Positions 25,347 through 34,072 are shown, counted from the first letter of the stretch. The stretch: DNA of 64,000 bases from Streptomyces sp. NRRL S-455 (GCF_000717875.1 NZ_JOCT01000026.1:1-64000); one strand, 5' to 3'. Program-made: numbers and translations. The notes: a model not told the origin generated them from the letters alone.

Positions 25347-25497
25347 CCGCCGCAAGCGGCTACCCCCGGAGCAAGGTGTCGGCCCTCTGCAGTCCGGTGG
25401 GGGCAAGAGGTATGAGTCGTCGGGCAGTTGTTGCGAGACGGAGTTGTCGACCGGCATGGCGGTCGTGGGCACGGCACGGAGACGGCTTGCCGGGTGA

Positions 25498-27078
25498 TCA
25501 GAAGCCGAAGACGGGTCCGGACGGCGGAGCCAGCCGCGTACCCGGAGCCGGTGGGACAAGCGCTTCCGGCACCACCGGCCCTCCGGGTGACAGCCGGAGG
25601 GCTTGTGCCAGCCGCCCCGCACCTTCGGGCATGACGGGCCATGCCCAGGACGTCAGCGCCGAGGCCACTGCCAACTGAGCCATCAGGGGCGGCAGATGAC
25701 GTCCGGTTCCGCTCGGACGGCGGCGTTCGAAAACGTTGACGTAGCCGAAGTCCGTGGCGCACCGCACCACTTCATCCAGGATCGCGACCGCGCGGCGAGG
25801 ATCGAAGGCCTCGGGGCCGTACGCTTCGCGCACATCCTCCGCGGCCCGGTGCAGCCGGCGCCGCAGCGCCTCCCACCCGTCGCCCCCCGGCTCCACGTCG
25901 GGCACCCGCCCCGCGCATTCCTCGCGTACCGCGGCGAACAACCGGGTGAGCCAGCTGTTCCAGGTGCCGTGCAGCATCTGCCGGGTGCGGTCGAGCTCGT
26001 CGCGGCGGAAGTCGGTGCGGCGGCCGAGCGGCCTGGCCTGAAGGACGTGACGGCGCAGCGTGTCGGAACCGAACTCGGTGAGTAGGTCGAGAGCCCACAC
26101 CATGGGCTTGCCGTCGGGCCCCCTCGCGTCCTCGACGTCGATGCGGTAGGTCTCGTTGACGTAGATCTCCTGCGGCAGTTTGACGCCGCGGGCCACGAGG
26201 ATCGCGGGCAGCAGGACGGCGTGGCAGAAGGAGTGCCCGAACCCGCAGAAGTGGATGGTGCGTTCGGGCAGGGGCTTCTTGTCGTAGCCATAGCCGAACA
26301 GGTGCATCGCGGCGGCTTCGAAGCAGGCGTCGATGCGGTGCCCGGAGAAGCCGTCCACCGGGATCGGAACACCCCAGTCCCCCGGATGGCCGACGGCCAC
26401 GTCCGGCAGGCCGTCCTCGAGGAGGCTCTCGCACAGCACGGCCAGGCGCGGCGGCAGCCCGGCGGAGCCCCAATAGTCGGCGAGCGGTTCGCGCAGCGGC
26501 TCCAAGGGAAGACAGAGGCGACGGCAGCGGCGCGGCCGCCCCGGCGAGCCGCACAGGGAGCACACCGGGTCGATGAGGGCGCCGTCGTTCGGCCTGGCAC
26601 AGGTGTGGCACAGGCCGCCGTCACCGCGCGTGCCGCAGTGCGGACAGGCGCCGGTGACATGGGCGCCGTACAGCCAGCGGTCACAGGGTTCGCAGTACGG
26701 CAGCAACCGGGTGCGGGGGGCGATGATGTCCTGTGCGTACAGGTCCAGGAACAGCTCCTGGAGCCAGCGCTGGTAGCCACGGTCACGACGGGGCTGGACA
26801 ATGTGGTCGAACTCGACGCCGCAGCGCAGCCAGTCGGCGGTGATCGCCGTGCGGAAGCCCTCCGCGACCTCCTCGGGCTTGCGTCCACCGCGCAGCGCCC
26901 GTACCTCGACCGAGTCGGCGTGATCGGCGGTGCCGGTGGTGAACAGCACGGGCTGCCCGTCGGCGCGCAGATGGCGGCTGAGCACGTCGGCGGCGACGTA
27001 CGGGCCGGCGAGGTGCCCGATGTGCAGCTCGCCGTCGCTGTCGGGCGGGGTCGCGGTGATCCAGAGTGGGGTGCTCAT
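25498..27078 (-). CDS. Class I tRNA-ligase family protein, MetRS-like without KMSKS
   Basis: 526 residues resembling methionyl-tRNA synthetase: ITATPPDSDGELHIGHLAGP has the HIGH motif (19-22). A zinc-knuckle insert with C-x-x-C pairs follows (CEPCDRWLYGAHVTGACPHC, CHTCARP, CSLCGSP). The site PERTIHFCGFGHSFCHAVLL matches the MetRS active-site region. The KMSKS loop, expected after VNETYRI, is replaced by DVEDARGPDGKP, so normal aminoacylation is doubtful. The anticodon-binding domain looks shortened. It may charge a small molecule, act in a natural-product route or be regulatory. ATG 27078 follows AAGGAGCCTTCGTCC. Upstream on the same strand are relics of an SDR and a PLP enzyme. Confidence 0.8.
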   Translation of the reverse strand: MSTPLWITATPPDSDGELHIGHLAGPYVAADVLSRHLRADGQPVLFTTGTADHADSVEVRALRGGRKPEEVAEGFRTAITADWLRCGVEFDHIVQPRRDRGYQRWLQELFLDLYAQDIIAPRTRLLPYCEPCDRWLYGAHVTGACPHCGTRGDGGLCHTCARPNDGALIDPVCSLCGSPGRPRRCRRLCLPLEPLREPLADYWGSAGLPPRLAVLCESLLEDGLPDVAVGHPGDWGVPIPVDGFSGHRIDACFEAAAMHLFGYGYDKKPLPERTIHFCGFGHSFCHAVLLPAILVARGVKLPQEIYVNETYRIDVEDARGPDGKPMVWALDLLTEFGSDTLRRHVLQARPLGRRTDFRRDELDRTRQMLHGTWNSWLTRLFAAVREECAGRVPDVEPGGDGWEALRRRLHRAAEDVREAYGPEAFDPRRAVAILDEVVRCATDFGYVNVFERRRPSGTGRHLPPLMAQLAVASALTSWAWPVMPEGAGRLAQALRLSPGGPVVPEALVPPAPGTRLAPPSGPVFGF

Positions 27079-27098
27079 GGACGAAGGCTCCTTGGCGG

Positions 27099-27281
27099 TC
27101 AGGTGAGCGCTGCCGGCGGACAAAGGGAGAAGACACGCACGCCGGAAGGGTGGAGTCGACGCGCGAGAATGTCGGCGAGTCCGGCCCACCTCGGCACCCA
27201 GGTGCGCGACCCAATGGCGATCGCACGCCCGAAACACCGGGACGCCCCGGTCACCGCGACACGCGGATTCTCGGTTTTCAT
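27099..27281 (-). pseudogene. Short-chain dehydrogenase relic with internal deletion
   Basis: The frame from ATG 27281 reads MKTENPRVAVTGASRCFGRA, matching the NAD(P)-binding start of SDR enzymes (T-G-x-x-x-G-x-G with the first of the two later Gly as Cys). It ends DILARRLHPSGVRVFSLCPP plus AALT, which resembles the segment of SDRs that follows the active site. The catalytic Tyr-x-x-x-Lys part is missing, so about 150 residues seem deleted. Only 60 residues remain. It lies directly upstream of the MetRS-like gene in the same direction. Confidence 0.5.
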
Positions 27282-27420
27282 CCTGGAGATCACTCCCCCC
27301 GGTCGGGACACAGCAGAGAAGAATCCCCTTGTCCTGGCGGGAATGCCTGGCGGGAATTGCTGACCGGTCACCAGGGTGGCAGAGAGGTACCCCGCATCCA
27401 GCCCCTGAGCAGGTGCGCGT

Positions 27421-27618
27421 TCACGCCGTGACGCGAATACGCCAGGGAAGGGGCACGGCGCGTTCGGCAGCATCTTGCGGGGCCAGGTCGTACGACGGAT
27501 GGCCGGTCAGCCAAGGCCAGTTCAAGGCGAAGGCCGAGGACTGGACGATGGGAACGCTCAAGGGCTGACTGCCGCCCGGCAGAGGCTCGTTCAGGATGTG
27601 CACGGCACGGGTCTGCAT
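27421..27618 (-). pseudogene. N-terminal relic of a Cys/Met-metabolism PLP enzyme
   Basis: The frame MQTRAVHILNEPLPGGSQPL, then SVPIVQSSAFAL, is the typical first 32 residues of gamma-type PLP enzymes (cystathionine gamma-synthase, methionine gamma-lyase). After that the similarity stops, and the frame ends at TGA 27421 with 65 residues. The PLP lysine and the whole catalytic core are absent. A TTG two codons before the ATG has a better ribosome site (AGGAG, 8 nt). It could alternatively be a short real peptide, but the sharp end of similarity points to truncation. Confidence 0.5.
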
Positions 27619-27767
27619 GTCCAAGGTGGGAGCTCCTCTCTCCACAGAACTCAGGGCCGCCCGGTGCCCCGGTTGCCCGGTGCCGGACGGCCCTTCGGAG
27701 GTTCTCCTGTCCTGGTGGACGGTGGCGTTGTGCGATTCCTCCACCTGCCCACTGAGCGGCCGGCCCG

Positions 27768-29210
27768 CTAGACGCCGACCCGCTCGCCCCGCGCCGCGGA
27801 GGCGGCGTCGGCCTGCGGTGCGGCAGCCGCCTTGTCGCTGCGCATCACCAGCAGAGTGATCAGCCCGCCCGCAGCGGCGATGACGGCGGCCCAGATGAAC
27901 GCGGCACTGAAGCCGTCCGTCAGCGCGGGCAGGTTGCCCAGTTGGCCGGCGCCCTGTGACGTGGCCACCGCGGTCAGCGCCGCGAGCCCCAGGGCGGAGC
28001 CCACCTGGTAGGTGGTGTTGACGATGCCGGACGCCAGACCCGCCTGCTCCTGCGGAGCCCCGGACATGGCGGCCATCATCGCCGGGATGTAGGCGAGCGA
28101 CATGCCGAGCGCGGCGACCAGCGAGGCAGGCAGGACGTCCACCACGAAGGTGCCGGTGGGCTCGACGGCGGACAGCCACAGCAGTCCGGCGGCGAGGACC
28201 AGCAGACCACCGCCGATCATCGACTTGGCGCCGAACCTGGCCATCAGCTTCGCCGTGATCGCCGTCATGAAGATCATCAGCAGACCGGTCATCGGCAGCA
28301 GCGCGGCACCGGACGCGAACGCCCCGTAGCCGAGGACCTGCTGGAGGTACAGGTTGAGGAAGTACCACATGGGGATCCACGCGGCGCCGAGCAGGGTCAT
28401 CGCGAGGTTGGCCGAGCCGAGCCGCGGGACACGCCAGATGCCGAGCGGCATCAGTGGCTCGCGCACCGTCTTCTGGATCACGAAGAACAGCACGAGCAGC
28501 GCGACGGCACCGGCCAGCTGAAGCACGGTCCCGGTGGAGGCCCAGCCGACCTCCGGCGCGCGGACGATGGCGAAGACCGCGAGCGCCAGACCGGCGGTGA
28601 CCGCGGCCGCGCCCAGCACGTCGACGGAACCGCGACGGCTGCCGACGGCGGGCAGGAGCTTGGTGGCCAAGAGCGTGGCGACGCCGATCGGGACGTAGAT
28701 GATGAAGATCCACGGCCAGCTCAGCCACTCGGTGAACACTCCGCCGAGGAACACACCGGCCGTGCCGCCCGCGGGGGCGGCGGCACCGTAGAGCGCCATC
28801 GCCTTGCCGAGCTCCTTCGGGTCGTGCGCGAAGAGCATCATCAGCAGCGTCATGGCCGACGGGGCGATCAGCGCGCCGCCCACGCCCTGAACGGCACGGC
28901 CGACGACCTCCACCCACGCCGTCTGCGCGGCGGCCGCGACGACCGAGCCGGCGATCAGCACGACCCAGCCGGTGTTGAAGATCTTGCGGGCACCGATCAG
29001 GTCGGAGAGGCGGCCGCCGAGGAGCAGCAGCCCGCCGAAGGCGATGACGTACGCGTTGAAGACCCACTGCAACTCACCCTGCGAGAAGCCGAGGTCCTTC
29101 TGCATCTCGGGGAGCGCCACCCCGATGATCGACGTGTCCATGATGACCATGAACTGAGCGGCGGCGAGCACGACCAGTGCCCACCAGCGCCGGGGATTGA
29201 CGGCAGACAT
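27768..29210 (-). CDS. DHA2 (EmrB/QacA) family MFS exporter
   Basis: 480 residues with about 14 transmembrane helices. Signatures: AAAQFMVIMDTSIIGVALPE in helix 1 (the D-x-S motif), LLLLGGRLSDLIGARKIFNT (motif A), GRAVQGVGGALIAPSAMTLL (motif B) and the antiporter motif C region in AAAPAGGTAGVFLGGVFTEW. It exports a drug-like or endogenous compound in exchange for protons. ATG 29210 follows GAGGGATGAACCC. The upstream region carries a 63-bp nested dyad with two CsoR-type boxes, so expression may respond to a metal or thiol/aldehyde signal. It may have served the neighbouring MetRS-like locus. Confidence 0.92.
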   Translation of the reverse strand: MSAVNPRRWWALVVLAAAQFMVIMDTSIIGVALPEMQKDLGFSQGELQWVFNAYVIAFGGLLLLGGRLSDLIGARKIFNTGWVVLIAGSVVAAAAQTAWVEVVGRAVQGVGGALIAPSAMTLLMMLFAHDPKELGKAMALYGAAAPAGGTAGVFLGGVFTEWLSWPWIFIIYVPIGVATLLATKLLPAVGSRRGSVDVLGAAAVTAGLALAVFAIVRAPEVGWASTGTVLQLAGAVALLVLFFVIQKTVREPLMPLGIWRVPRLGSANLAMTLLGAAWIPMWYFLNLYLQQVLGYGAFASGAALLPMTGLLMIFMTAITAKLMARFGAKSMIGGGLLVLAAGLLWLSAVEPTGTFVVDVLPASLVAALGMSLAYIPAMMAAMSGAPQEQAGLASGIVNTTYQVGSALGLAALTAVATSQGAGQLGNLPALTDGFSAAFIWAAVIAAAGGLITLLVMRSDKAAAAPQADAASAARGERVGV

Positions 29211-29225
29211 GGGTTCATCCCTCCT

Positions 29226-29288
29226 CTTACATACCCCAGGGGGGTACCTTCGGCTGCGAAGGTACCATACCCCTGGGGGGTATGTAAG
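29226..29288. promoter_or_regulatory. 63-bp nested dyad with two CsoR-type boxes
   Basis: Outer arms CTTACATACCCC (29226-29237) and GGGGTATGTAAG (29277-29288) are perfectly inverted. Inner arms GGTACCTTCG (29243-29252) and CGAAGGTACC (29257-29266) form a second perfect dyad. Two boxes are embedded: TACCCCAGGGGGGTA (29232-29246) and TACCCCTGGGGGGTA (29268-29282). It sits 16 nt upstream of the exporter start and would control it. Confidence 0.7.
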
Positions 29289-29387
29289 AGAGAAAGTGCC
29301 GCATCGCTGGCGTGTGGGTGGCCGCCCCACCCCCGGGTAACGCCGGCGGGCAGCCGAGCACGGGGCTGCGCACCGAGGTCCGGCGTG

Positions 29388-30776
29388 TCAGGCCCAGGAC
29401 GTGACCGGCACGAACGAGCTGTCCTGCCGGAAGAGGTCCGTTCCGTCGGAGCGCTCCACGCGGAGCTGGTAGGCGTAGTGGCGCAGGTAGGACCCGGGGT
29501 AGTTGTACGACTCGAAGCGGACGGAGCCCGAGGCCGCCCCGGCTCGGAGGAGGAACGTGGCGTCCTTGGCGAACGTGCTCGTGCCGTCGTTCGGGTCGAA
29601 GCGGGCGCGGAAGTCCCAGTGGCGCAGGTAGTTGCCGGCCGCGTCGCGGAAGGAGCAGCCGTTCGCGTCGGCCAGGCCGGCGACGACCGTGAAGGTGGCG
29701 GCCTGCTTCTCGGCGGTGGTGCTGGAGCCGCTGACCACGGGCAGGTTGAGGAGAGCGGACTGCTGCTGCCAGTAGCGGGTGGAGTAGTTGGCCGAGCGGA
29801 AGGAACGGGTGACGTTCCTCGCCAGGCTCGGGCCTCCCGTCACCGTCTCCTTGACCACCGTGAAGTGCCGTGCCGTACCGGAGATCGCGGGCAGCGCGGC
29901 CGGGGCGGACCAGGTGGCGAAGGTGTCGTAGCTGTCGCTGTAGTAGTAGTTCCCGTCGCCGTAGCCGTCGAAGAACATGCGCCAGCCGCCGTTGTCGAGC
30001 TGCACCAGCGCGGGGCCCTCGCGGTAGCTGCCCCAGCCCGCCCAGTCGCCCGTTCTGCGGATCGTGTATGGGCCGTTGAGGTTCGAGGCGGTGGCGTACT
30101 CGATGTACTTCGTCGTCTCGTTCTTCGGGAAGGCGTGGTACGTCGAGCCGGTCTTCACGATGAACGTGTCGATGTGGTTGGCGCCGATACCGGACAGCGG
30201 CACCGGTGAACTCCACGCGGTCAGGGCGGAGTTGGTGGCCCTCAGCCGGTACGGCGTGAAGATCCACTCGTCGTTCGTGGTGGAGCAGGACACGATGATG
30301 TTGACGCTGCCGTCGCTGTCGACGAACCACTCCGGCGCCCAGGCGCGGGAGAGGTTCGCGACGGGGACGGTGTAGTCGTAGAGGAACGTCCAGTTGACGC
30401 GGTCGGAGCTGCGGGCGAAGCCGATGGTCGTGCTGGGGTCCTGCCAGGTGCGCGTCGTGTAGGTGACGTAGTAGGAGCCGTCGGTGTGTCTGAGGATGCT
30501 CGCGTCCCGGATCCGGCCCGCGGGCGGGGTGTACGCAGAGGCCCGTACCAGCCGGAAGTCGGTGGCGTCGTCCGACTGGTAGACGTTGACCGTGCCGTCG
30601 TCGCTGTTGAGGAACGGCACGATCGTGTAGCGGGTGGCCGAGCCGTTCGGGGGTGCGGCGGCCAGGGCACCGCCGAGCAGCCCGGGCGCTTCACCCAGCA
30701 GCACCACCGAGGCGGGGAGGACGGCCATGGCGCGCAGCAGGGTACGCCGGGACGGGACGGCGGGGTGTGGGGTCAC
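29388..30776 (-). CDS. Secreted GH43-like protein with C-terminal AbfB domain
   Basis: 462 residues. A Tat-type signal (PSRRTLLRAMAVLPASVVLL) is followed by a five-blade propeller-like glycosidase part: IRDASILRHTDGSYYVTYTT, WAPEWFVDSDGSVNIIVSCS (candidate catalytic residues D and E), and YREGPALVQLDNGGWRMFFD. The C-terminal 140 residues are an arabinose-binding AbfB (CBM42) domain (SFRSANYSTRYWQ, CSFRDAAGNYLRHWDF, YNYPGSYLRHYAYQL). Probably an extracellular arabinofuranosidase or related enzyme acting on hemicellulose. GTG 30776 follows GGAGAGACGCCC. A CCGAAC..GTTCGG palindrome lies just upstream. Confidence 0.84.
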   Translation of the reverse strand: MTPHPAVPSRRTLLRAMAVLPASVVLLGEAPGLLGGALAAAPPNGSATRYTIVPFLNSDDGTVNVYQSDDATDFRLVRASAYTPPAGRIRDASILRHTDGSYYVTYTTRTWQDPSTTIGFARSSDRVNWTFLYDYTVPVANLSRAWAPEWFVDSDGSVNIIVSCSTTNDEWIFTPYRLRATNSALTAWSSPVPLSGIGANHIDTFIVKTGSTYHAFPKNETTKYIEYATASNLNGPYTIRRTGDWAGWGSYREGPALVQLDNGGWRMFFDGYGDGNYYYSDSYDTFATWSAPAALPAISGTARHFTVVKETVTGGPSLARNVTRSFRSANYSTRYWQQQSALLNLPVVSGSSTTAEKQAATFTVVAGLADANGCSFRDAAGNYLRHWDFRARFDPNDGTSTFAKDATFLLRAGAASGSVRFESYNYPGSYLRHYAYQLRVERSDGTDLFRQDSSFVPVTSWA

Positions 30777-30808
30777 GGGCGTCTCTCCAGGGACACGGGA
30801 TCGATATA

Positions 30809-30823
30809 CCGAACGAGGTTCGG
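30809..30823. promoter_or_regulatory. 15-bp palindrome upstream of the glycosidase gene
   Basis: CCGAACGAGGTTCGG, 33 nt before the start codon: a perfect 6+3+6 dyad, the likely operator of a sugar-responsive repressor not present in the window. Confidence 0.5.
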
Positions 30824-31013
30824 AAAGCCGATCATCGGTGGGGCACAGAAAGTAAGGGCGAGGCCGCGAGGCGTCAATGGTTTGAACAGGAGCGGATGAG
30901 CCCAGTGGGGTAGAAGGTGAGCAGTGGGTGAATTTCCACTTGGGCCGTAGGCGTTCCGTCACCGGCCACCGGACGTTACCGTTCGGTAGACAATTGCTCG
31001 CGGAGGTGCCCGT

Positions 31014-32435
31014 ATGACGCTCGACCGTTCGGCAGGCCTGGCGGAGACCGCCCGTGCGCTGGCCGCCGGGGAAGTGACGTCCCGGGTGCTGGTCGAGCGG
31101 ACCCTGGCGCGGATCGAGGCCACGCAGGACAGCATCAACGCCTTCCGGATCGTCCGGGCCGAAGCGGCGCTCGCCGAGGCCGAGGCGGCCGACCGCGAAC
31201 TGGCCGCGGGCGAGCGCAAGCCGCTGCTCGGGGTGCCCGTGGCGGTGAAGGACGACATGGACGTGGCCGGCGAGCCGACCGCTTTCGGCTGCTGCGGGGA
31301 GTTCCCGCCGGTCACCGAGGACGGCGAGGCGGTACGGCGGCTGCGCGCCGCCGGTGCCGTGATCATCGGCAAGACCAACACCTGCGAGTTCGGGCAGTGG
31401 CCCTTCACCGAGGGGCCCGCGTTCGGGGCGACCCGCAATCCGTGGAGCACGGACCACACACCCGGCGGATCCTCGGGCGGCTCGGCCGCCGCGGTCGCCG
31501 CCGGTCTGGTACCCGCCGCGCTCGGCTCGGACGGGGCCGGCTCGGTGCGGATCCCGGCCGCCTGGACCCATCTGGTCGGCGTCAAACCGCAGCGCGGCCG
31601 CATCTCCACCTGGCCGCGCGGCGAGTCCTTCCAGGGCATCACCGTCAACGGCACCCTGGCCCGTACGGTCGCCGACGCGGCCCTGCTGCTGGACGCGGCG
31701 AGCGGCAACCACCCGCGGGATCCGCACCGGCCCCCGGCCGTCGACCTGCTGTCGGCCATCGGCCGTGACCCCGGGCGGCTGCGCATCGCGCTGTCCCTCA
31801 AGCCGCCGTTCACCGCCGTGCCCGCCCGGCTCCTGCCCGAGGTGCGGGCCCGGGTCGTCGCGCTCGCCGAGCGCCTCGCGGCGGCGGGGCACACGGTCGA
31901 GGAGGCGGACCCGCCGTACGGACAGATCGGGCTGACCTTCGTGCCCCGCGCGACGGCCGGGATCGCCGAGCGGGTGGACGAGGCCCCCTTCCCGGCGCTG
32001 CTGGACCGGCGCACCCGGGACGCGGCCCGGCTGGGCCGGCTGCTCGGCGGGGCGCCACTGCGGGTGGCCCGGCGGGCGGAGGCCGTGCTGCACCGCCGTA
32101 TCGGCGCCTTCTTCACCAAGTACGACGTGGTCCTCGCGCCCACCACCGCCGCTCCCCCGCCCCGGATCGGCGCCCTGCTCGAACTCAGCGGATTCGCCAC
32201 CGACCGGGCGATGATCGCCGCCTGCCCGTACGCCTGGCCGTGGAACGTACTGGGCTGGCCGGGCGTCAACGTGCCCGCCGGTTTCACGACGGACGGCCTG
32301 CCGGTCGGCGCGCAGTTGCTCGGCCCGGCGAACAGCGAGCCGCTGCTGCTGCAGGTGGCCGCGCGGCTGGAGTCCGAGCTGCGCTGGTCCGAGAAGTGGC
32401 CGGAGCCGCCGGTCACCGCCCGTTCCGCCGCCTGA
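31014..32435 (+). CDS. Amidase-signature family amidase
   Basis: 473 residues, cytosolic. The Ser-cisSer-Lys triad is visible: K79 in LGVPVAVKDDMDVAGEPT, cis-Ser about S153 in TPGGSSGGSAAAVAAG, and nucleophile S177 in GSDGAGSVRIPAAW (GAGS in place of the common GGS). Family members hydrolyse a wide range of amides, including aryl- and acyl-amides; the substrate is unknown. It is not GatA, because gatB/gatC are absent and the C-terminus (CPYAWPWNVLGWPGVNVPAG) is of the general amidase kind. ATG 31014 follows GGAGGTGCCCGT. It is divergent from the glycosidase gene. Confidence 0.9.
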   Translation: MTLDRSAGLAETARALAAGEVTSRVLVERTLARIEATQDSINAFRIVRAEAALAEAEAADRELAAGERKPLLGVPVAVKDDMDVAGEPTAFGCCGEFPPVTEDGEAVRRLRAAGAVIIGKTNTCEFGQWPFTEGPAFGATRNPWSTDHTPGGSSGGSAAAVAAGLVPAALGSDGAGSVRIPAAWTHLVGVKPQRGRISTWPRGESFQGITVNGTLARTVADAALLLDAASGNHPRDPHRPPAVDLLSAIGRDPGRLRIALSLKPPFTAVPARLLPEVRARVVALAERLAAAGHTVEEADPPYGQIGLTFVPRATAGIAERVDEAPFPALLDRRTRDAARLGRLLGGAPLRVARRAEAVLHRRIGAFFTKYDVVLAPTTAAPPPRIGALLELSGFATDRAMIAACPYAWPWNVLGWPGVNVPAGFTTDGLPVGAQLLGPANSEPLLLQVAARLESELRWSEKWPEPPVTARSAA

Positions 32436-32535
32436 AACAGACCCCGCCGCCCCACGGGCCGGGCCGTGAAGGTGCCGGCGGACGGCGAGCGACCCTTCGC
32501 ACGGGGCTCACGGGGACACCCCCTAAGGTGCCCCC

Positions 32536-32982
32536 GTGAGCACGATTGCCGACGGACACGTCCCGGGCCGGTACGGCCCCACCGCCACCACCCAGGCCGA
32601 CCCGTGCGAAGTGGGCCGGGTCCGCACCGAGTACTCGCCCGCGCACGACGGCGATCCCGACCCAGGGGAGATCGTGTGGACGTGGGTGCCGTTCGAGGAG
32701 AACGACGGCCGGGGCAAGGACCGCCCGGTGCTCGTCGTCGCACGCGAGGCGGGCGGTACGTTCCTCGCGGTCCAGCTGTCCAGCAAGAGCCACGTGGGCG
32801 ACCGGGAGTGGGTACCGATCGGCAGCGGCCCGTGGGACCGGTCGGGCCGCGACTCGTGGGTCGCCGTGGACCGCGTCCTGCGCCTGCACGAACAGGGCAT
32901 GCGCCGGGAGGCCTGCGCGCTGGACCGCATGCGCTTCAACGCGGTCAGGCACCGGCTGCGGGAGCGGTACGGCTGGAGCTGA
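32536..32982 (+). CDS. PemK/MazF-type endoribonuclease-like protein, orphan
   Basis: 148 residues. The core PDPGEIVWTWVPFEENDGRG, KDRPVLVVAREAGGTFLAVQ and SRDSWVAVDRVLRL-like C-terminal strands match the PemK/MazF fold (the G-x-I/V-W and R-P-V-L-V-V marks). MazF-type toxins cut mRNA. No small antitoxin gene precedes or follows it, so it may be a solitary or domesticated member. The N-terminal 40 residues are extra. GTG 32536 is the likely start. Its 3' end overlaps the convergent PARG-like gene by 38 nt. Confidence 0.78.
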   Translation: MSTIADGHVPGRYGPTATTQADPCEVGRVRTEYSPAHDGDPDPGEIVWTWVPFEENDGRGKDRPVLVVAREAGGTFLAVQLSSKSHVGDREWVPIGSGPWDRSGRDSWVAVDRVLRLHEQGMRREACALDRMRFNAVRHRLRERYGWS

Positions 32983-33781
32983 GGACCCTCTCGAAGGCTC
33001 CCCGCACCACCCCGCCCGGCGTCCGGTCCAGGATCCCGAACACCACGTGCTCGAAGACGCCCGCGAACCGTCCGCCGGCTCCCAGCAGCGCCCGGAACGC
33101 CTCCGCCACCTGTGCCGGGTCGTTGCGGAAGACGCCGCACCCCCAGGCACCCAGCACCAGCCGCGGGTAGCCGTGGGCCGTGGCCGTCTCCAGCACGCGC
33201 TCGGCCCGGGCTGCCAGCGCCCGGGGCAGTTCGGCGGCCCGCTGCGGCGCCGTGCGCAGCACCACACCCGCGTTGGGTGCCGCCGAGGTCAGGAACCCGG
33301 CCGTGTACGGCTCGGCGAGCAGGCGGCCCCGGTCGTCGCGGAAGACGGGCACGGCGGGTGAGTGGATGACCCGGTCGGTGTAGAACGGGTCGCGGTGGGC
33401 ACGGTGGTGGGCGTAGAACCCGGGGGCCTCCCGCAGGCAGGTGTACAGCGCCGAGGCCCGGCACAGGGCTTCCTCCTGCGCCTGGGCGCCGTTGAGGTAA
33501 CCGCCGCCGGGATTCCGGGCGGAGGCGAAGTTCAGCACCGCCACGTTCCCGCCGAGCCGGCGGGCGGCCTCCAGGCTGCTCTCGCCCGTGACCTCGACCA
33601 GCGTCTCGGTCACCCGTACGGCGGACACCGGCACCGGTTGCGGTCCGTACACGCGGGTGCCCTCGCGCGCCGCCCGCAGCGCCGCCGCGATCGACACCTC
33701 GTGCCCCTCCGGGGCCCGGTAGACACCCGCCGCCGCGATCTCCTCGGTCTGCCGCGCGATACCGCGCAGGCGCGCGCTCAC
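32945..33781 (-). CDS. TIGR02452 / microbial PARG-like protein
   Basis: 278 residues. The signature NFASARNPGGGYLNGAQAQE contains the G-G-G-x(6-8)-Q-E motif of bacterial poly(ADP-ribose) glycohydrolases, followed by EALCRASALYTCL. Other marks are DRVIHSPAVPVFRDD, LTSAAPNAGVV and LGAWGCGVFRNDP, which form the macrodomain-like fold. It would remove ADP-ribose from proteins or nucleic acids in the cytosol. GTG 33781 is chosen by the family's usual N-terminus (ARLRGIARQTEEI). It is convergent with and overlapping the PemK/MazF-like gene; whether the two are functionally linked is open. Confidence 0.85.
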   Translation of the reverse strand: MSARLRGIARQTEEIAAAGVYRAPEGHEVSIAAALRAAREGTRVYGPQPVPVSAVRVTETLVEVTGESSLEAARRLGGNVAVLNFASARNPGGGYLNGAQAQEEALCRASALYTCLREAPGFYAHHRAHRDPFYTDRVIHSPAVPVFRDDRGRLLAEPYTAGFLTSAAPNAGVVLRTAPQRAAELPRALAARAERVLETATAHGYPRLVLGAWGCGVFRNDPAQVAEAFRALLGAGGRFAGVFEHVVFGILDRTPGGVVRGAFERVLSSSRTAPAAGA

Positions 33782-34072
33782 GGCGCCACCCCCGTGTGCG
33801 CCGTGACCGCGTGCCGCGCGGCCGTTCTTGTCGTGCTCACGCAGGCATCGTGGGTGATGCCGGATCCACGGCGCAACGGGGTTTTCGCGGCCGGAGAACA
33901 CCGGGGAAAGCGCGGGGAAACGCCGGGCCGACCCGGATGACCGCCCCGGAACGTCCCGGTTGGCCCCCTTGTGCCGAGCCGCACGAAGGACTTGGGTGGG
34001 ACGAGTGATCCCGGCTCGGGCCGACGTGAAGCCCGGACCGATGGCATGGTGGAGTCTCAGGAGGATCCAGAC

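Noticed and set aside
27169..27363. 65-residue plus-strand frame ending in GMPGGNC, considered as a peptide precursor
   Set aside because: Third-position composition is not gene-like and there is no proper ribosome site. The opposite strand carries a recognisable SDR remnant over part of it.
27372..27396. T-box-like string AGGGTGGCAGAGAGGTACCC on the plus strand near the MetRS-like gene
   Set aside because: It is on the wrong strand for the synthetase-like gene, has an insertion inside the T-box core, and no plus-strand gene follows.
33971..34072. 34-codon N-terminal extension of egtA
   Set aside because: The ATG at 34073 has an excellent ribosome site and the extension has no family counterpart.
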